Both the position numbers and the translations under genes were made by a program. This document shows, piece after piece, positions 52,301 through 64,000 of a DNA stretch of 64,000 bases. Position 1 is the stretch's first letter. Every line of letters begins with the position of its first letter. The stretch lies in assembly GCA_034509425.1 (NCBI GenBank), contig JAVTVJ010000791.1, positions 682,001-746,000 on the forward strand. Direction: 5' to 3'. The notes beneath the pieces were generated by a model. That model had not been told where the DNA came from. It searched no databases and saw nothing but the letters and a program-made list of their open reading frames with translations. The DNA is from Eopsaltria australis. Taxonomy: Eukaryota; Chordata; Aves; Passeriformes; Petroicidae.

Positions 52301-55300
52301 AGAAAAAGAGTCTGTAACATTGAAAAAGATCTATGACTTACGATTTTGCTTTGATGAGCTACAGCTAGCATGAAGATTCTTACACACACTTAAGCATCTT
52401 ACATTACAAAACATTCCTGATATACTAAAGTAATCCCATTAACTATTGTAAAGCAATTTTCATATGAACCCATGAGTTTATGCAGAACTGAGGTAAGATA
52501 ACAAGGAGAATGTACAAAGATATCTATATTGCAAGGCATCGCAGTTTATTTAGCAGGGTTATATTAGATATATTGTGGGCCCATAAATTTTCTTCAGTAT
52601 CTAAAATTCTTTATTCTTTAGCAACTCAGATGACACATTTTGTATGATAAAAGACTTACTGGACAAAAATTTCGAGAAATGCATGGCATAGCTAGACTAA
52701 ATACCAAAGGGGAAAAAACCTCAAAAATTTCTTGTTTGAAGAGGAAAAAATTATGATTGAATGTTTTGGCGAATTAAAATAAGAGGCCTAAAGCACATTC
52801 CTGTATTAGTTCAGTATATTCCACTTTCAGCTCATCAATATTCAGTTTATATTGCATTCTTTTGGAATTGTAAAGGTATGCAGTACTGATTTTAAAAATC
52901 TTACTGAGATTGAAATCTTAAAAAGAGAAGTTGCTTTTGTTCCAAACCAAATACAATCCTTACAAATTACAAAATAAATTCTAATATGCCATAATATTTC
53001 AGGAATTAAAATAGAATTCCTATCAGAAGTTCCAAATACAGAACTTATATACATTTTGGATAATTAACAACCAAGACAAATAACTCACTTATTCCAGAAT
53101 TAGGAAAAAAAGATTACAACTTTAAATACTATGTATCTGAAATGTAAAACATAGTGTAGTGTAAAGTAGTGTAAAAATTAATACACCAGAAAAACAGTAA
53201 GAAATAAATTTATGCTTGAAAGAATTAGTAACACCCTCTCCTGTATATTTTCGCTTAGGACTAGTTCTACTTGTGGTTTTCTTTTCACCTTCAAGAACTG
53301 TTACCTTAGCTATAACTCTGGCCTATCTAGGATCCTAAAGAGCCACTGTTTGCCAAGAAGTTAGGTAAGAGTCAGGAAACATTTAGCAACTGTGAACAAC
53401 TGAATAGATTTGCTTACAGAATGAGCTTCCAGGGTTGGACTGATTACTTGATTTTCAGTTTGCTACAGTGAAAAATGCAACAGTTCTAGAATAAACTTAC
53501 TAGTTCATTTAGCCAACTCAAATAATAAAATCTTACAAATAATTCCTAGAGCTTCAAAATACTTATTTGAAAGACCAGAGCAGATTTGCAAAACAGTGTG
53601 AACTGCAAATATCTAATAAATGTTTTCTGAACTTTGGTAGCTTTTAGGCACATAGTCCTAATCTAAAATACGGTTAATTTTCAAATGTCGGTGGGTTTTG
53701 AGTACCTGCTTAAGATTACTACTAAAATCAAAGCTGGCTTATAGTGAGGTTTTGTCCTGTTTTCTTCTGTAGACAGAGAGACAGAAGGAAAAAAGCATTC
53801 ACTTTCACTGCATAGGGGTGCTGGGTATTAGGATATTAAATGTGTAAAAAAATTTAAATAGTGGAAATATGACACATTCGATACAATGCAGCTTTACTGT
53901 ATATACTGAAAAAATCTTCATACTTAATGCATTTATGCAGCAAAGTTCTCAAACCATCAAAATTTGGATTTTCTTATTTTTAGAGTGTCCTGAAGGGCAC
54001 AAAATTCTACTAAAGTCCCAGACTTCAAGAAAGTATCTTTCCATGTAAGACAGGGCTTAATTCTTTGAGCGCCCCTGACATCACTCAAACTTTACAATAA
54101 AACAGAAATAAAATATAATCTTACACTGGAATCTTCACTTGATTTTGAGAATTTTCTGAGCATTTTAATCATTTGATTACCAGATCACAATTAAAAACAA
54201 AGCAGAAAATACTACATGCCTTGGTAGAATTCTTACCCTTGAATGTTGGTTTTTACAGTAGTTATTAGGTTTCCCTGCACAGACATTATTTTACAGCTTT
54301 TCTGTTTTCTCATGTATGACAATTAAATTTCACCATACACAGATTATTCGACAGTTAACAAAAATGTTTGAACAAGAAAATCTAAAATATTACTTCCTAA
54401 ATACTACTACTATTTAAAACCAACATATAATAAACTGGGCAGATGCTATATGTCTGAAGCAGATTTCACTGAAGTATATTCCCAGGTTTACTCTACAGAA
54501 CTTAGAAAAGTGTATCTTTTTTGAATATTTGACCAAGTACTTCAAAATGCTGAAGTAATTCAGCACTCAAATTATAGTGTTTGATGTAATTTCTGGCATC
54601 ACTACAACAAATGTCACATAAAAGAAAAACATCTTATTTAAAGTAAGGTCTTGACAGCAGTCTGGCATAGTAAACAACACTATTCACAAACTGGAAGACT
54701 GGTTATAATCAAACGTGTACAGAGGTAATTATTTTTTTTCTCTGACCTCTTGAAACAATGTAAACACTTAAATTTTCACTCTACAGTCTTCCTTAATTAA
54801 TCTAATCTCCAAATACAGAAAAATATTAGGTAAACATAATATGAACAATTTGAAGAAGTGATACTAAATGTATGCCAGTACTAATAAAGATCTGTGCAGT
54901 GGACATGCTGCCAACCCTTCCTTAGCATTCTCTCAGAATAAGACTCAATTCTGTCCAGTGTGACCTAAGCCTTATTCTCACCATTCTGTGATCATCAGTG
55001 AGTTTCTCCCACTATGGTTGCAAGTTTTGGCTGAGATGCAGCACTTATTAATCAAGCATAGTATCACATTAATGTGGTTACATAGCCTGTGAACTAACAT
55101 TTTTTCCTAATGCAGCCAGCTCAAAGCATAGGCAGACACACTGCAAGTGCCTGCACCATCTGCACAGACATACCTGATACAGCATGACACAACGCACTCT
55201 TCATCTCACACTCCCCAAGAGGACGGGCAGAGAACAATGGAAAAATCTACTGCTACTTACACATCAATTTCCTGATAGAAGTATTTTTTAAATATATACA

Positions 55301-57358
55301 ATTTCTTATACGTAAACTAATGTGGAATAGGTGAACTATTATACATTTAGCAGAGTGTCTTCCACGTTGATAGCTCTACTGTACTGATGAAAATTCAGGC
55401 CAATAAATAAAAAATTACTCAGTGCTTTTAACTTTGGGGCAAAATTACTTATTTGGTACAGCACTTCTACTTCTGTTAGAGTTCATTATATACAAGATAA
55501 AGTCTTTCTAAAGTCTATTCTATTACTCCTCAGTTTTAAATCCTGTTTCACAATAAAGGTATGCTTCATTCCTCTGATTTAAGACTCTACCCCCTTCCAT
55601 CCTCCTCCCTACATAAATTACAGTTATTTGCAAGTATCTCCTAATAAACTTGTCCACACAGTGTTCTGCTGATTTTGTCCATTTTTACTGAATTGTTCAT
55701 TATCTTTTTTGGTGGTACAATACTTGGAACTGAGTGCAATAATACAACTGCACTTTTACAGGTTTTTGACATTTGTAACAACAACCACACAGTGACAGCC
55801 ACATCACAGTGTAAATTCATGCTCAGTTCATTTTCTAGTACAAACCTGAAATCTTTCAGTACATTTTCATCAATAATTTTATCCTTCACTACTTGCATCT
55901 CATTTAATATCCTTTTAATTTTGCCTTAAATTTTAGAACATGTTTATTTTTAAGATTTTTAGTTAGGTACTTGACTAACTAGTTCAATAGGTTCATTTCT
56001 GCCATCTATCTTTCTCAACAGGTACTGGAACAGACTCCTTCCTACCACAAAAAGGAAAGCCAAGATGATTCAAGATTATTTTTACCATTAGCTATTAGCT
56101 GCAGATTTTAAACTGATTTATAGCCTGCCTGCTATTTATTTCAAAGAAAACACAAGCCCCCCACCAACCCTAGTATATAAGCTCCCTTTGCCTGAATAAA
56201 AGGTATCCTTCTAAACTGTACCATAGTAGTAACTATTGCCCAAGTATTACTTTAGTCTGTCACTGTAAAGGTGAATTTCCTCAAATTACAAAGTTCACTG
56301 ACTGGCACCAGAATAGGGGTAAATTTAAGCAATAGTGTAAGAACTGCCATACATGGAACTATTCAAGATAATTTATCATATATGTACATAAGGACTACAC
56401 TTTACCCCTGCTATACCTCTACTCACAGTTCTTTTTTAACATGGCTAGTGACAGCATTCATTATTTTGCCGTGAGAGCTTATATTCTTTCAGTGATTATT
56501 AGAACATTTTCAGAGGCAGCAATTTTTAACATTTGGTGCCAGATTTCATACACAAATTTATGATACTGTATTTTTTATTTTGTTAAAATGCTGCTGATCA
56601 AGCTCACCTGTTACTCAAGAGAGTCCATGAATTTTTCTAAAAGTTATGCTATACTTTCTACCACTCTTGTAAATTGTGTGTTATCTGAATTTTTAAAAAA
56701 ATAGTTGTATATTTTCTTTCAGATTTCTACAGTATTGAGAACTGGACTAAGAATCCACTCTAAAAATGTGTCTCACAACCCCAGAGAGTTTAAAGACACC
56801 TTTTTGTTTCTTCAGTTTGGCTAATAAAGGGTGTTCCATCCATCTGGACTAAAATATGCACCTTACATACTGTTGTAAACTTAGTAATTCATACACATTT
56901 AAAAAGCAACAGAATATAAAAACTGTCTAGCAAAGTGGGCAGCTGAAGATCCCATTTTGCTAAGGTTTAATGAAAATAAATATGGTAGTGACTTTCTGAA
57001 TCTGAGTTCCATTGGTGTCTTATGATACATAAAAGTTTGAAGTCAGTAGCTTTGAGTTCAGGGTTAACCATCTGCATTTAAGAACCTTTCCAAGTCAAGA
57101 AGACCTTCCAAGTCAAGAGGTCACAGCACGGATGTAACTAAAAAACACTTGGAAGAAGAAATACTACCTGATTTTGAACAAATACTACCTATACAATTTC
57201 CTTACATACTGGCATCATTACATTACTAGCACCCCCAGTAAAAGAAAAAAAATAAACCTATGTTTCAACAATACTCCACATTTATGTACATAAAACACAA
57301 AACCAAAGAAACCTTTTAAACCAGTATGTTAACTGGAGATCTGTACATAACCTCTTAC

Positions 57359-57456
57359 CTTCTTTCTCTTTGGGTCTTAAAGCTCTTTCTTCTTTTTTCT
57401 GCTTTGCTTCCAGCAGTTCGCGTTTCAGCTGTCGGGCTTCCTTCCGTAGCTCCTCA
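57359..57456 (-). CDS. CWC27: CWC27 coding exon (charged coiled-coil-like segment)
   Basis: This 98-nt exon is bounded by the acceptor TCTCTTTGCAG and the strong donor GAAG|GTAAGAG on the minus strand. It starts with the last base of a split Ser codon and reads EELRKEARQLKRELLEAKQK followed by KEERALRPKEKE, plus one base of the next Glu codon. SEELRKEARQLKREL is a highly conserved CWC27 signature; the rest (ERALRPKEKE) differs more. The Lys/Arg/Glu heptad-like composition suggests a long helix or coiled coil. This is the most 5' CWC27 exon in the window. Upstream exons, including the peptidyl-prolyl isomerase-like domain, are not found between here and base 64000. Confidence 0.94.
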
Positions 57457-58049
57457 CTGCAAAGAGAAATATTTACAAGAATATAACCTTCTGAGATGTA
57501 CAACCACTCAGAAGAAACAGAATCAAAGTTAATGGGCAGTAGATTTTTGATACAAACAAAAGGAAGGTACAGACTCAATGATGCTAAGAACATTGCTTAA
57601 AAATCAATTAGGACCTCAGAAAGTCCATATTTTCACTAGCAGGGGCAACAAAAGAACATTTGCAGACATCTCATTTAAGACCCCCTTAGAAATACGTTAA
57701 AGAAATGAATAATGAAACCAGCAATCCCCATCTGAATTTTAACATTCTAATTAGCCACGAGAACCACATGAAGAGAATCTGAAACAGAGGTACTGCCAAA
57801 TAAATACTGCATGTGTTATAAAATTCAGTTTACTCAAGCAATAGATCTTAGTATGCTGAATTTTTCAGTTGGACAAGCAATGCAGTTGTTCAGTGACAAA
57901 GACATGTAACGTATGGAAGCGTATATTATTAGATATGAAAATTAATTTCATTCTACAAATTTTACAAAAACCTCATGTGAGAACACTAGAAAGAAGAAAC
58001 TAAAATTTACAAATCATTGTGCCAATATCAAATGAAATATTTGTCTTCA

Positions 58050-58290
58050 CAGAATCACAATTTGTAAGACACCTCTGAAAACCATACAGTCCAGGTTCCT
58101 TGCTCAAATGAGGGCCAAATACCAGAGGATGCCGAGAGCACTGTCCAGTCAGGTTTAGAAAATCCAATAATGGAGACTCCAAAATGTCTCTGAGCAACCA
58201 CTTCTTAACCTCCCTCAGTGCAAAAAAAAGGTCTTCTGTAGATTGAATTTAAACTTTATTTCAGCTCATGCCTATTTGTATCCATCTAAT
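58050..58290 (-). mobile_element. Old CR1 LINE 3' fragment, minus strand
   Basis: Diverged antisense CR1 phrases are ordered as in the family: CACAGAATCACAATTTG, CAGTCCAGGTTCCTTGCTCA, AATGGAGACTCCAAAATGTC and CTTTATTTCAGCTCATGCC. The divergence is higher than in the 29-kb and 40-kb copies, so it is older. Confidence 0.75.
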
Positions 58291-60261
58291 GGTTACCTGT
58301 GGAAAAGAACTGATAATTAATTCAAATTTTTCTGATTTTAGAATTTGTATTTTGCACTTCCAGATTTTTTTCAATTTCAAATTAAGTTCTGATTTATTTA
58401 AATTTCATCACAATCAATGAACTGCAGACATTATTACAATGCAGGAACATGACATGCAAGCATTTCCCTGAAGTTGTTTTATGTACCTTGATTTTCATCT
58501 GTAATACCATTACTGACTACAGCCTTTTCTAAGCAAAAGACTTGGAACTGTTGGGGGATGACTACTTTTGATTTTCATTGTCATTTGTATGTATGCACAA
58601 ATACAGAGCTTGCAAAAAGCACTAGCAAAGAAGACTGTCACTGTAAAGTTATTCAGTCAATCACAGCAGCAGGTCTTTATTTTCAACAGCATGGTAGAAG
58701 CTACACTAAGCAAGATTACCAGCTTTTACAGTTCTACTTTTCTGCCTGAAAAGAAAATTCAAAGGGGAAAAAGAGATAAGGAGATTATTTTTAATCTAAG
58801 TATCTCCATTGCTTTTCTAGAAATTTGGGATAGCACTATAAACAAGCTGCATTTCAATACTAATATAGTATACTGCAACATTTTCTTATTGAATTTGCAC
58901 AGCAGGAACGACACATGTCAATAAAAGGTTTTATGTTTAAAATATTTAGAGTGAGAACAACACAGAGAGAGTGAGTTACAAATGGCACTTGGGAATAACA
59001 GAGCCCAGCACATCAGAAGTTTCCTGTAAGGGGGACCCACTTACTCTTTCTCTTAGCGAAACAATATCGCATTGTGAACAATGCTAGTGACAACTATTCA
59101 GCTCCCCCACCCCTTCTTTCTCCCCAGTGGAAAGATGTTTTTGTACAGAACATAGAAAATCTTAATTCATAGAAAGTCTAACTCCAAAATATTTTTTCAA
59201 GTCCTTTCTATGACCACTGCTAGGTCAATAAACATCTTTGACACTTGGTTCTTTAGACTCCACACTGTGTATTTTTTATTCCTTGGCTCACTTTGGCAAA
59301 TTAGGTTGGTGAGAAAGGCAATCCAAAAAGGCTTCACACTAAAGAGGAAGTCACAACCAGCTAATAGGAAAGTCAGATTACCTTCACAAACCACATTCAC
59401 TGGAACAGAACTAGAAATGACTCCTAACTTTGTAAAATGGAAAATGGCAAACTCATAAGGCAGAGCAGAATCAAAATAAGGGACTACAGTCTGTACCTGT
59501 CCCTTTCATCTTTGAAGCCTAGGTCTTTGCATGCAGTAAATTTGCATTCAGGTTTCATATAACATAGCTGTTAGTTTGTAATCAATTATGTAGGTGCCTG
59601 CTATCCCTGGAAAATTCTTGTTGCTGTAAAAGCACAGCTCTCTGCTCCATCCTTGTCTCACTGCTCCCTTGATTCCACAGCTACACTGCAGGCTCTCATC
59701 TTCCTCTTGCTTCATGCTTCTTCCTCTTTTTTCAAGTTTCCGCAGCCTGGAAATTGTTCTTCTGCTTTTTACACACACAGATACTGCCAGAGCAGACGCA
59801 ACCTCCCTCTGCAAAAGACTGAAAAGAGTCTGGCCAAATGGTTCATAACTCCAGAATTTCCAGATTCTACTCAGAACAATAAAATTATTTTATCTAGAAC
59901 ATTTATAGTGAGATAAGCCTAGAAATTTGTAGTGAATTTCTGGCAATACAGTTATCTACTACCTAAAAAATCACACTAATTAGCATTAATTTCAACTTTA
60001 GTAATTTCTTTTTTTTCTGAAGTGTACCAAACCATTCTATTATACCTGGTTAGGAGTAAAGGAGGGCTAACTTGCCTTCATTCTCTATATCATACATATC
60101 ACCAAGACGGGACTATGAAACAGTAGTTATGTTCTTTGAATTCTTGTCATTTTTTAACTTTTATTAAAATGAACACTAGTAGAGCAGAAAGCATTACATT
60201 TCCACCAAAGTTCTTAGACTTAAGTTAGCTAACCCTGTTATCTGAAAATGCTTAATCTTAA

Positions 60262-60435
60262 AAGATGGGGGAGGAAGGATTTGAGAACAGCCCTCCTGAG
60301 AAGGACTGGGGGATGCTCATGGGTGAGAATGATGGACATGACCCATCAGTGTGCACTCAAAGCCCAGAAAGCCAGCTGGGTCCTGGGCTGCATCAAAAGC
60401 AGAGTGGCCAGCAGAGAAATGGAGGTTATTTTCTG
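60262..60435 (+). mobile_element. CR1 LINE fragment, plus strand
   Basis: The plus strand reads CCTGAGAAGGACTGGGGGAT, AAGCCCAGAAAGCCAGCTGG and GTCCTGGGCTGCATCAAAAG, internal CR1 sequence near the end of ORF2. It breaks off on both sides, so it is a short internal fragment. Confidence 0.82.
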
Positions 60436-63289
60436 CAGTTATCTTCTTATCAACATATATTCCATGCTTCAGCTTTCTAATATGTATATATATTATTTTT
60501 CTCTTATATTTTAGATCAGAATAATACTCAGTATGAAGTAAAATCAGTTGGAAATTTAGCCACATATTATAAGTTAAATGGATAAAATTGTTTCTAAGTG
60601 CCACGTACTGAAGGTGTTTTCCTGAAAGTAATTAAGGGTCTTCTGAAGCTACAAAGTAACTTAATTGAAAAAAGAGAAGCTCTTTATTTGACTTCACTTT
60701 GGCGAAAGAAAAGATAACCGATTACAGAAATAAACAGTAATTGTGACTTTGGTGTAAGTGACCATATGACCACACTTGCTATGCACAAGTCCAAAACCAC
60801 TCCTCCTCCTCTACATACATATATCAGTCTCCTTGTAAATGTAGGCTTCTGCATACATGTATATAATAAACCACAACTGCCTGTATTTATTTAAGCATAC
60901 TAAATTTCTAACAAATAAAACATATACTATATACAGACACAAATAAGACCTAGAGAGGCACAGTATCTTATTCAACTGTGATTTAGGGAAAAAAATGGCT
61001 GCATATATTCAAGATTGTCATCAGCTATTCCCATTCAGTGATGACAAATCTCAGCAGATGCTAGAATTCATTTGATGCCATATTCCAATCACAAAGTGGT
61101 GGAAAATTTTGCCTTCTATGCATTCCCAAATTTACCCCAACTCCAGTCTAAACTTGACTACAATTTAGAGTATTCACTACTCCCCCTCTAAACTCCACAT
61201 AAGACCCTAGAGAGACTCAAACTCCTTGAGGTTACCCTAGCACACAGACACTCACTGATGCTGGTACAAACAATATTAAACAAGACCACATTCTTTCAAA
61301 ACTGAAGTATTTAGGTGGTGGGAAAACAATACAGATAGCCTCACAGTTAGAGGATTTACTGAGATAAATGTAAATTTATAATGGAGGAACTATTCAGAGA
61401 CTGAACAACTGAAAGGTCACGGTGTCTTCATCACTGGGCCAGGTGTTTTTCTAAAATGAAAGCTGTGGTTGAAACAAGAATTAATTCAGGGAAGTGCTGT
61501 GGTAATAATTAAATTATTATTTTTGATGGCATTGCATGTTATTTTCCCTTCTCCTATTTTAGTATTATAATTACATTGCTTATATTTTTAAAGACCATTT
61601 CCTTTCATTTGCTTTTGCTGTCTTCTCATTCAGTAACATCAAAAGAATATTACTAACTGGTTATCCTTAAACGGTAACATTATTTAGGAACTGTTGTTCC
61701 AAGTAAGCATATCAGAACAAGGAAAATAACCCAAAATACTCTTATTGATTTTAAAAGTAATTTTAGAATGTTATAAATAATAAAAATATGTCAATATTGT
61801 TACATAAGTTTAACTTCTACATGAGCGGCATCCTATACTATCTTAATAAAATAAAATAAATACTGAAGTACTTCGACATTGCTCATGTTAATTTCACAGC
61901 AAAAGAGATTTGGTTTAGATAAACCAAATAAAAATCAAGCTATAGTACAATATTAGTCTTTCATCATGTAAGTTAGTAGCCTGGAAAGAAGTCCTGGATT
62001 CAATACCCTCCTGTTACAGGCAGTCACATCTTTCCCCAGACATATTAATTCCATTAAAAGCACATTTCATGTTCTTTATCTATTGTTGATAATTTTCAAT
62101 GCCCATTACTTATATGGAAAAGTCATTCTAGAACTGACAAGCAGGTACCTTAATAATATCAGAGGCAATGAGGAAGAATCTCTGTTCAGACAATAGCTTT
62201 GTTTTCTGCTAGACACTCTTGAAAAATGCATAATATTCTGGTTGTGAGTTCCGATTCTAAGTTAAAATACAAATGGTATTTTCAAATAGAGAACCCTAAC
62301 GATAAAACAAAACAATATAAAATGTCATGCTTGCAAAATTAATTGATTCACAGAATGCATGGAAGAATCAAGGTGAATGTCTGCTCTACACTGTCAGTTT
62401 TGAAGCCTTTTCTCATATTCCCCCTTCTGCTCCTTAGGGTATATCTGTGAACATGCAATTCTTGGAATGGACAGCGAATTCCCCATTTGGCATTTACATC
62501 TAAGACTTTTCTAGGGTTCAAGAATCTTATTTTTGTCTGGATTGCATTACTGTTCATCTCTGGTACTGCAAGAATTTTACAACTGTAAATATGAGAATAA
62601 AAATTATGGATTTGGAATATGCACTTTGTCTTTCTGCCAGCCTGGTTTTGCTGTAGATATCAGACATATATCTGTCTGTTTTGTGCAAATGGTGTATTGC
62701 AGCTGTATCTCAAATAAGATAAAATAAAATGGTGGCAGACATATTCAGCAGTCTTGTCACTGGAAACCTGTAGATGAAATATCTTAATACAGCTGCTGGG
62801 TCCTGTACAGCCACCTGTGTTAACAGTAAGGATGACAGTTAGTGTTGTGTTTGACCTCAGCAATATCTGGTATACTACAGTTTGCAATTAGAACTGTAAC
62901 TGTGTTTAAAAAAAATGTTAAAAACTTCTGCACGGAATGAATTTATGAATGAATTGCCAGTATTTATATATTTTACCTAGCAAAGATTTCAATGATGAAA
63001 TCTAAAGGAACTGGCATGTTTATTAAAGACAACTGGGCAATTGTTACTGTCTTTTCATTACCATAAGTAGGTGCATCACATCATCAACATTTCAGAGAAC
63101 TGGCAATCTATGTTAATGTAATTATACATACTGGACTGTAAGCTACGTGGTACATCAGCAGTCCCAGTATTGTGCAATGAATTCTCACAGGCTGAAACTG
63201 ATGAAGACTGTCACCATTTTACTCTAATGGGAGAAACTCAGCAAACAACAGGGCCCATAAGCTGAAGTATAAGGTTGCACAAGAAAGAC

Positions 63290-63430
63290 ACTAAAGCAGA
63301 GGCAATACATTTTATTACGGTTACTAAGACAGATGTAGAAGGAAAAAACCCTACAGGTTTCAGGGCACACAAGCTCTTCTTCAGCTAGTTTATTTCTCTT
63401 TCACAGTTTGCTTAATAAAAGGTATTAGCT
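63290..63430 (-). mobile_element. Possible ancient SINE/LINE tail
   Basis: On the minus strand, GCTGAAGAAGAGCTTGTGTG, CCCTGAAACCTGT and later AATAAAATGTATTGCCTCT resemble the tail of an old amniote tRNA-type SINE (GAAGAAGAGCTCTGTGT, AATAAAAGATATTACCTC). A similar AATAAAAGGTATTAGC also occurs on the plus strand at about 63414-63429. The match is from memory. Confidence 0.38.
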
Positions 63431-64000
63431 TTCACTATAAACTTTCTTTGCTTACATTGTTCAGCCACCAGTTACACTGCCAGAAAATGCAGATGTATGC
63501 ATTAGGGCATACATAGAAGCATATACTGTATATCACATGTATTAAAGCTGATTTTATGCCCTATCTGGACCTTCTAAGTTCACAGCAGATTCTGGAACAG
63601 ACCCTAAATTTTCTCTGGTTAAGAGGAAAACCTAACTTTGCTTACTGCAAGATAGTTAACAACTGTTAAACAAAACAAGAAAAAGTGGAGACTGACAGCA
63701 TCTCTCATCCAGACCAATGCTACATCTGGATTGCAATCTGGATTTGCTTTTTTTTTTTTTAAATAACACACTACATTACAGACCAACAGAACTGTTACAA
63801 TTAAGAAGTTTTCCTCTTACTCTTTTACTTCTGAATGATGGTCTGCAGGAGGAATTCTTGGTTTTGTTCCTTACTGTATGATTCTATGACTCTTAAATTT
63901 CCCCCCATTTTTATCATTCAAGCTTTTGAGATCATACAATTTTGTGTTAGGATATTCCTGTCTCATTAACATTACTTTCCAATTTTATATTATTTATAAG

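Larger units (their letters stand above)
48255..57358 (-). other. CWC27: CWC27 intron (9.1 kb)
   Basis: The donor is GTAAGAG and the acceptor TTATTCAG. The intron is AT-rich and almost free of recognisable interspersed repeats. Visible structure is limited to a 13-bp hairpin (48864-48901), a short duplicated block (49344-49394), an 18-bp near-tandem duplication around 57084-57120 and a 13-T run at 48823-48835. I see no exon in it. Confidence 0.85.
57457..64000 (-). other. CWC27: Part of the next upstream CWC27 intron, open at the window edge
   Basis: No CWC27 exon could be found upstream of 57456; I looked for the acidic DEYIDGDE-type region on the minus strand without success. The stretch contains CR1 fragments at 58.05-58.29 and 60.26-60.44 kb, a possible old SINE tail at 63.3 kb and a 13-T run at 63748-63760. 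The rest is featureless AT-rich intron. Confidence 0.7.

Noticed and set aside
59490..59545. Exon-like minus-strand piece ending GGGACAG|GTACAG
   Set aside because: No acceptable acceptor or CWC27 similarity; a chance donor-like motif in intron sequence.
1..64000. CRISPR arrays, operons, tRNA or rRNA genes
   Set aside because: No regularly spaced palindromic repeats, no closely packed genes and no recognisable tRNA or rRNA sequence; the window is vertebrate intergenic and intronic DNA.

Overview
The window looks like nuclear DNA from a bird. It is AT-rich, most of it has no protein-coding signal, and coding exons are short and split by kilobase introns. The recognisable repeats are CR1 LINE fragments, mostly 5'-truncated, plus avian-type LTR pieces. 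No bacterial or viral gene organisation is present. A crocodilian or turtle is not formally excluded, but the LTR fragment near 35.3-35.5 kb and the CR1 types favour a bird.

Only one gene can be supported: the 3' part of CWC27, the spliceosome-associated cyclophilin-like protein also called SDCCAG10. It lies on the minus strand. Four exons (57359-57456, 48145-48254, 45298-45401, 28560-28722) have canonical GT-AG sites and join in phase. Together they encode about the last 157 residues. The N-terminal cyclophilin-type domain and the first exons must lie beyond base 64000. Two candidate poly(A) signals follow the stop codon, at 28511-28516 and 28323-28328.

Layout: bases 1 to about 28300 lie downstream of CWC27, with no gene I can recognise. 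They hold an unusual CpG-bearing start (1-180), a 16-bp TATA-rich minisatellite (5525-5588), CR1 fragments at 4.1-4.8, 10.2 and 13.8-15.5 kb (the last broken by a probable solo LTR), and simple-sequence tracts. In mammals the gene downstream of CWC27 is ADAMTS6, convergent with it, so its 3' end might be expected on the plus strand to the left, but I found no ADAMTS6 coding sequence here. Bases 28300-57456 contain the four exons and three introns. The 16.6-kb last intron holds most of the repeats: two near-identical CR1 segments in opposite orientation, an LTR fragment and two more CR1 pieces. From 57457 to 64000 is part of the next intron upstream, with two CR1 fragments and a possible old SINE tail.

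I found no tRNA, rRNA, CRISPR array, operon or obviously new system. The main points for follow-up are the nested LTR-in-CR1 insertion with a short target duplication, the 189-nt identical inverted CR1 pair inside one intron, a few perfect hairpins and short tandem repeats, and two unexplained open frames.
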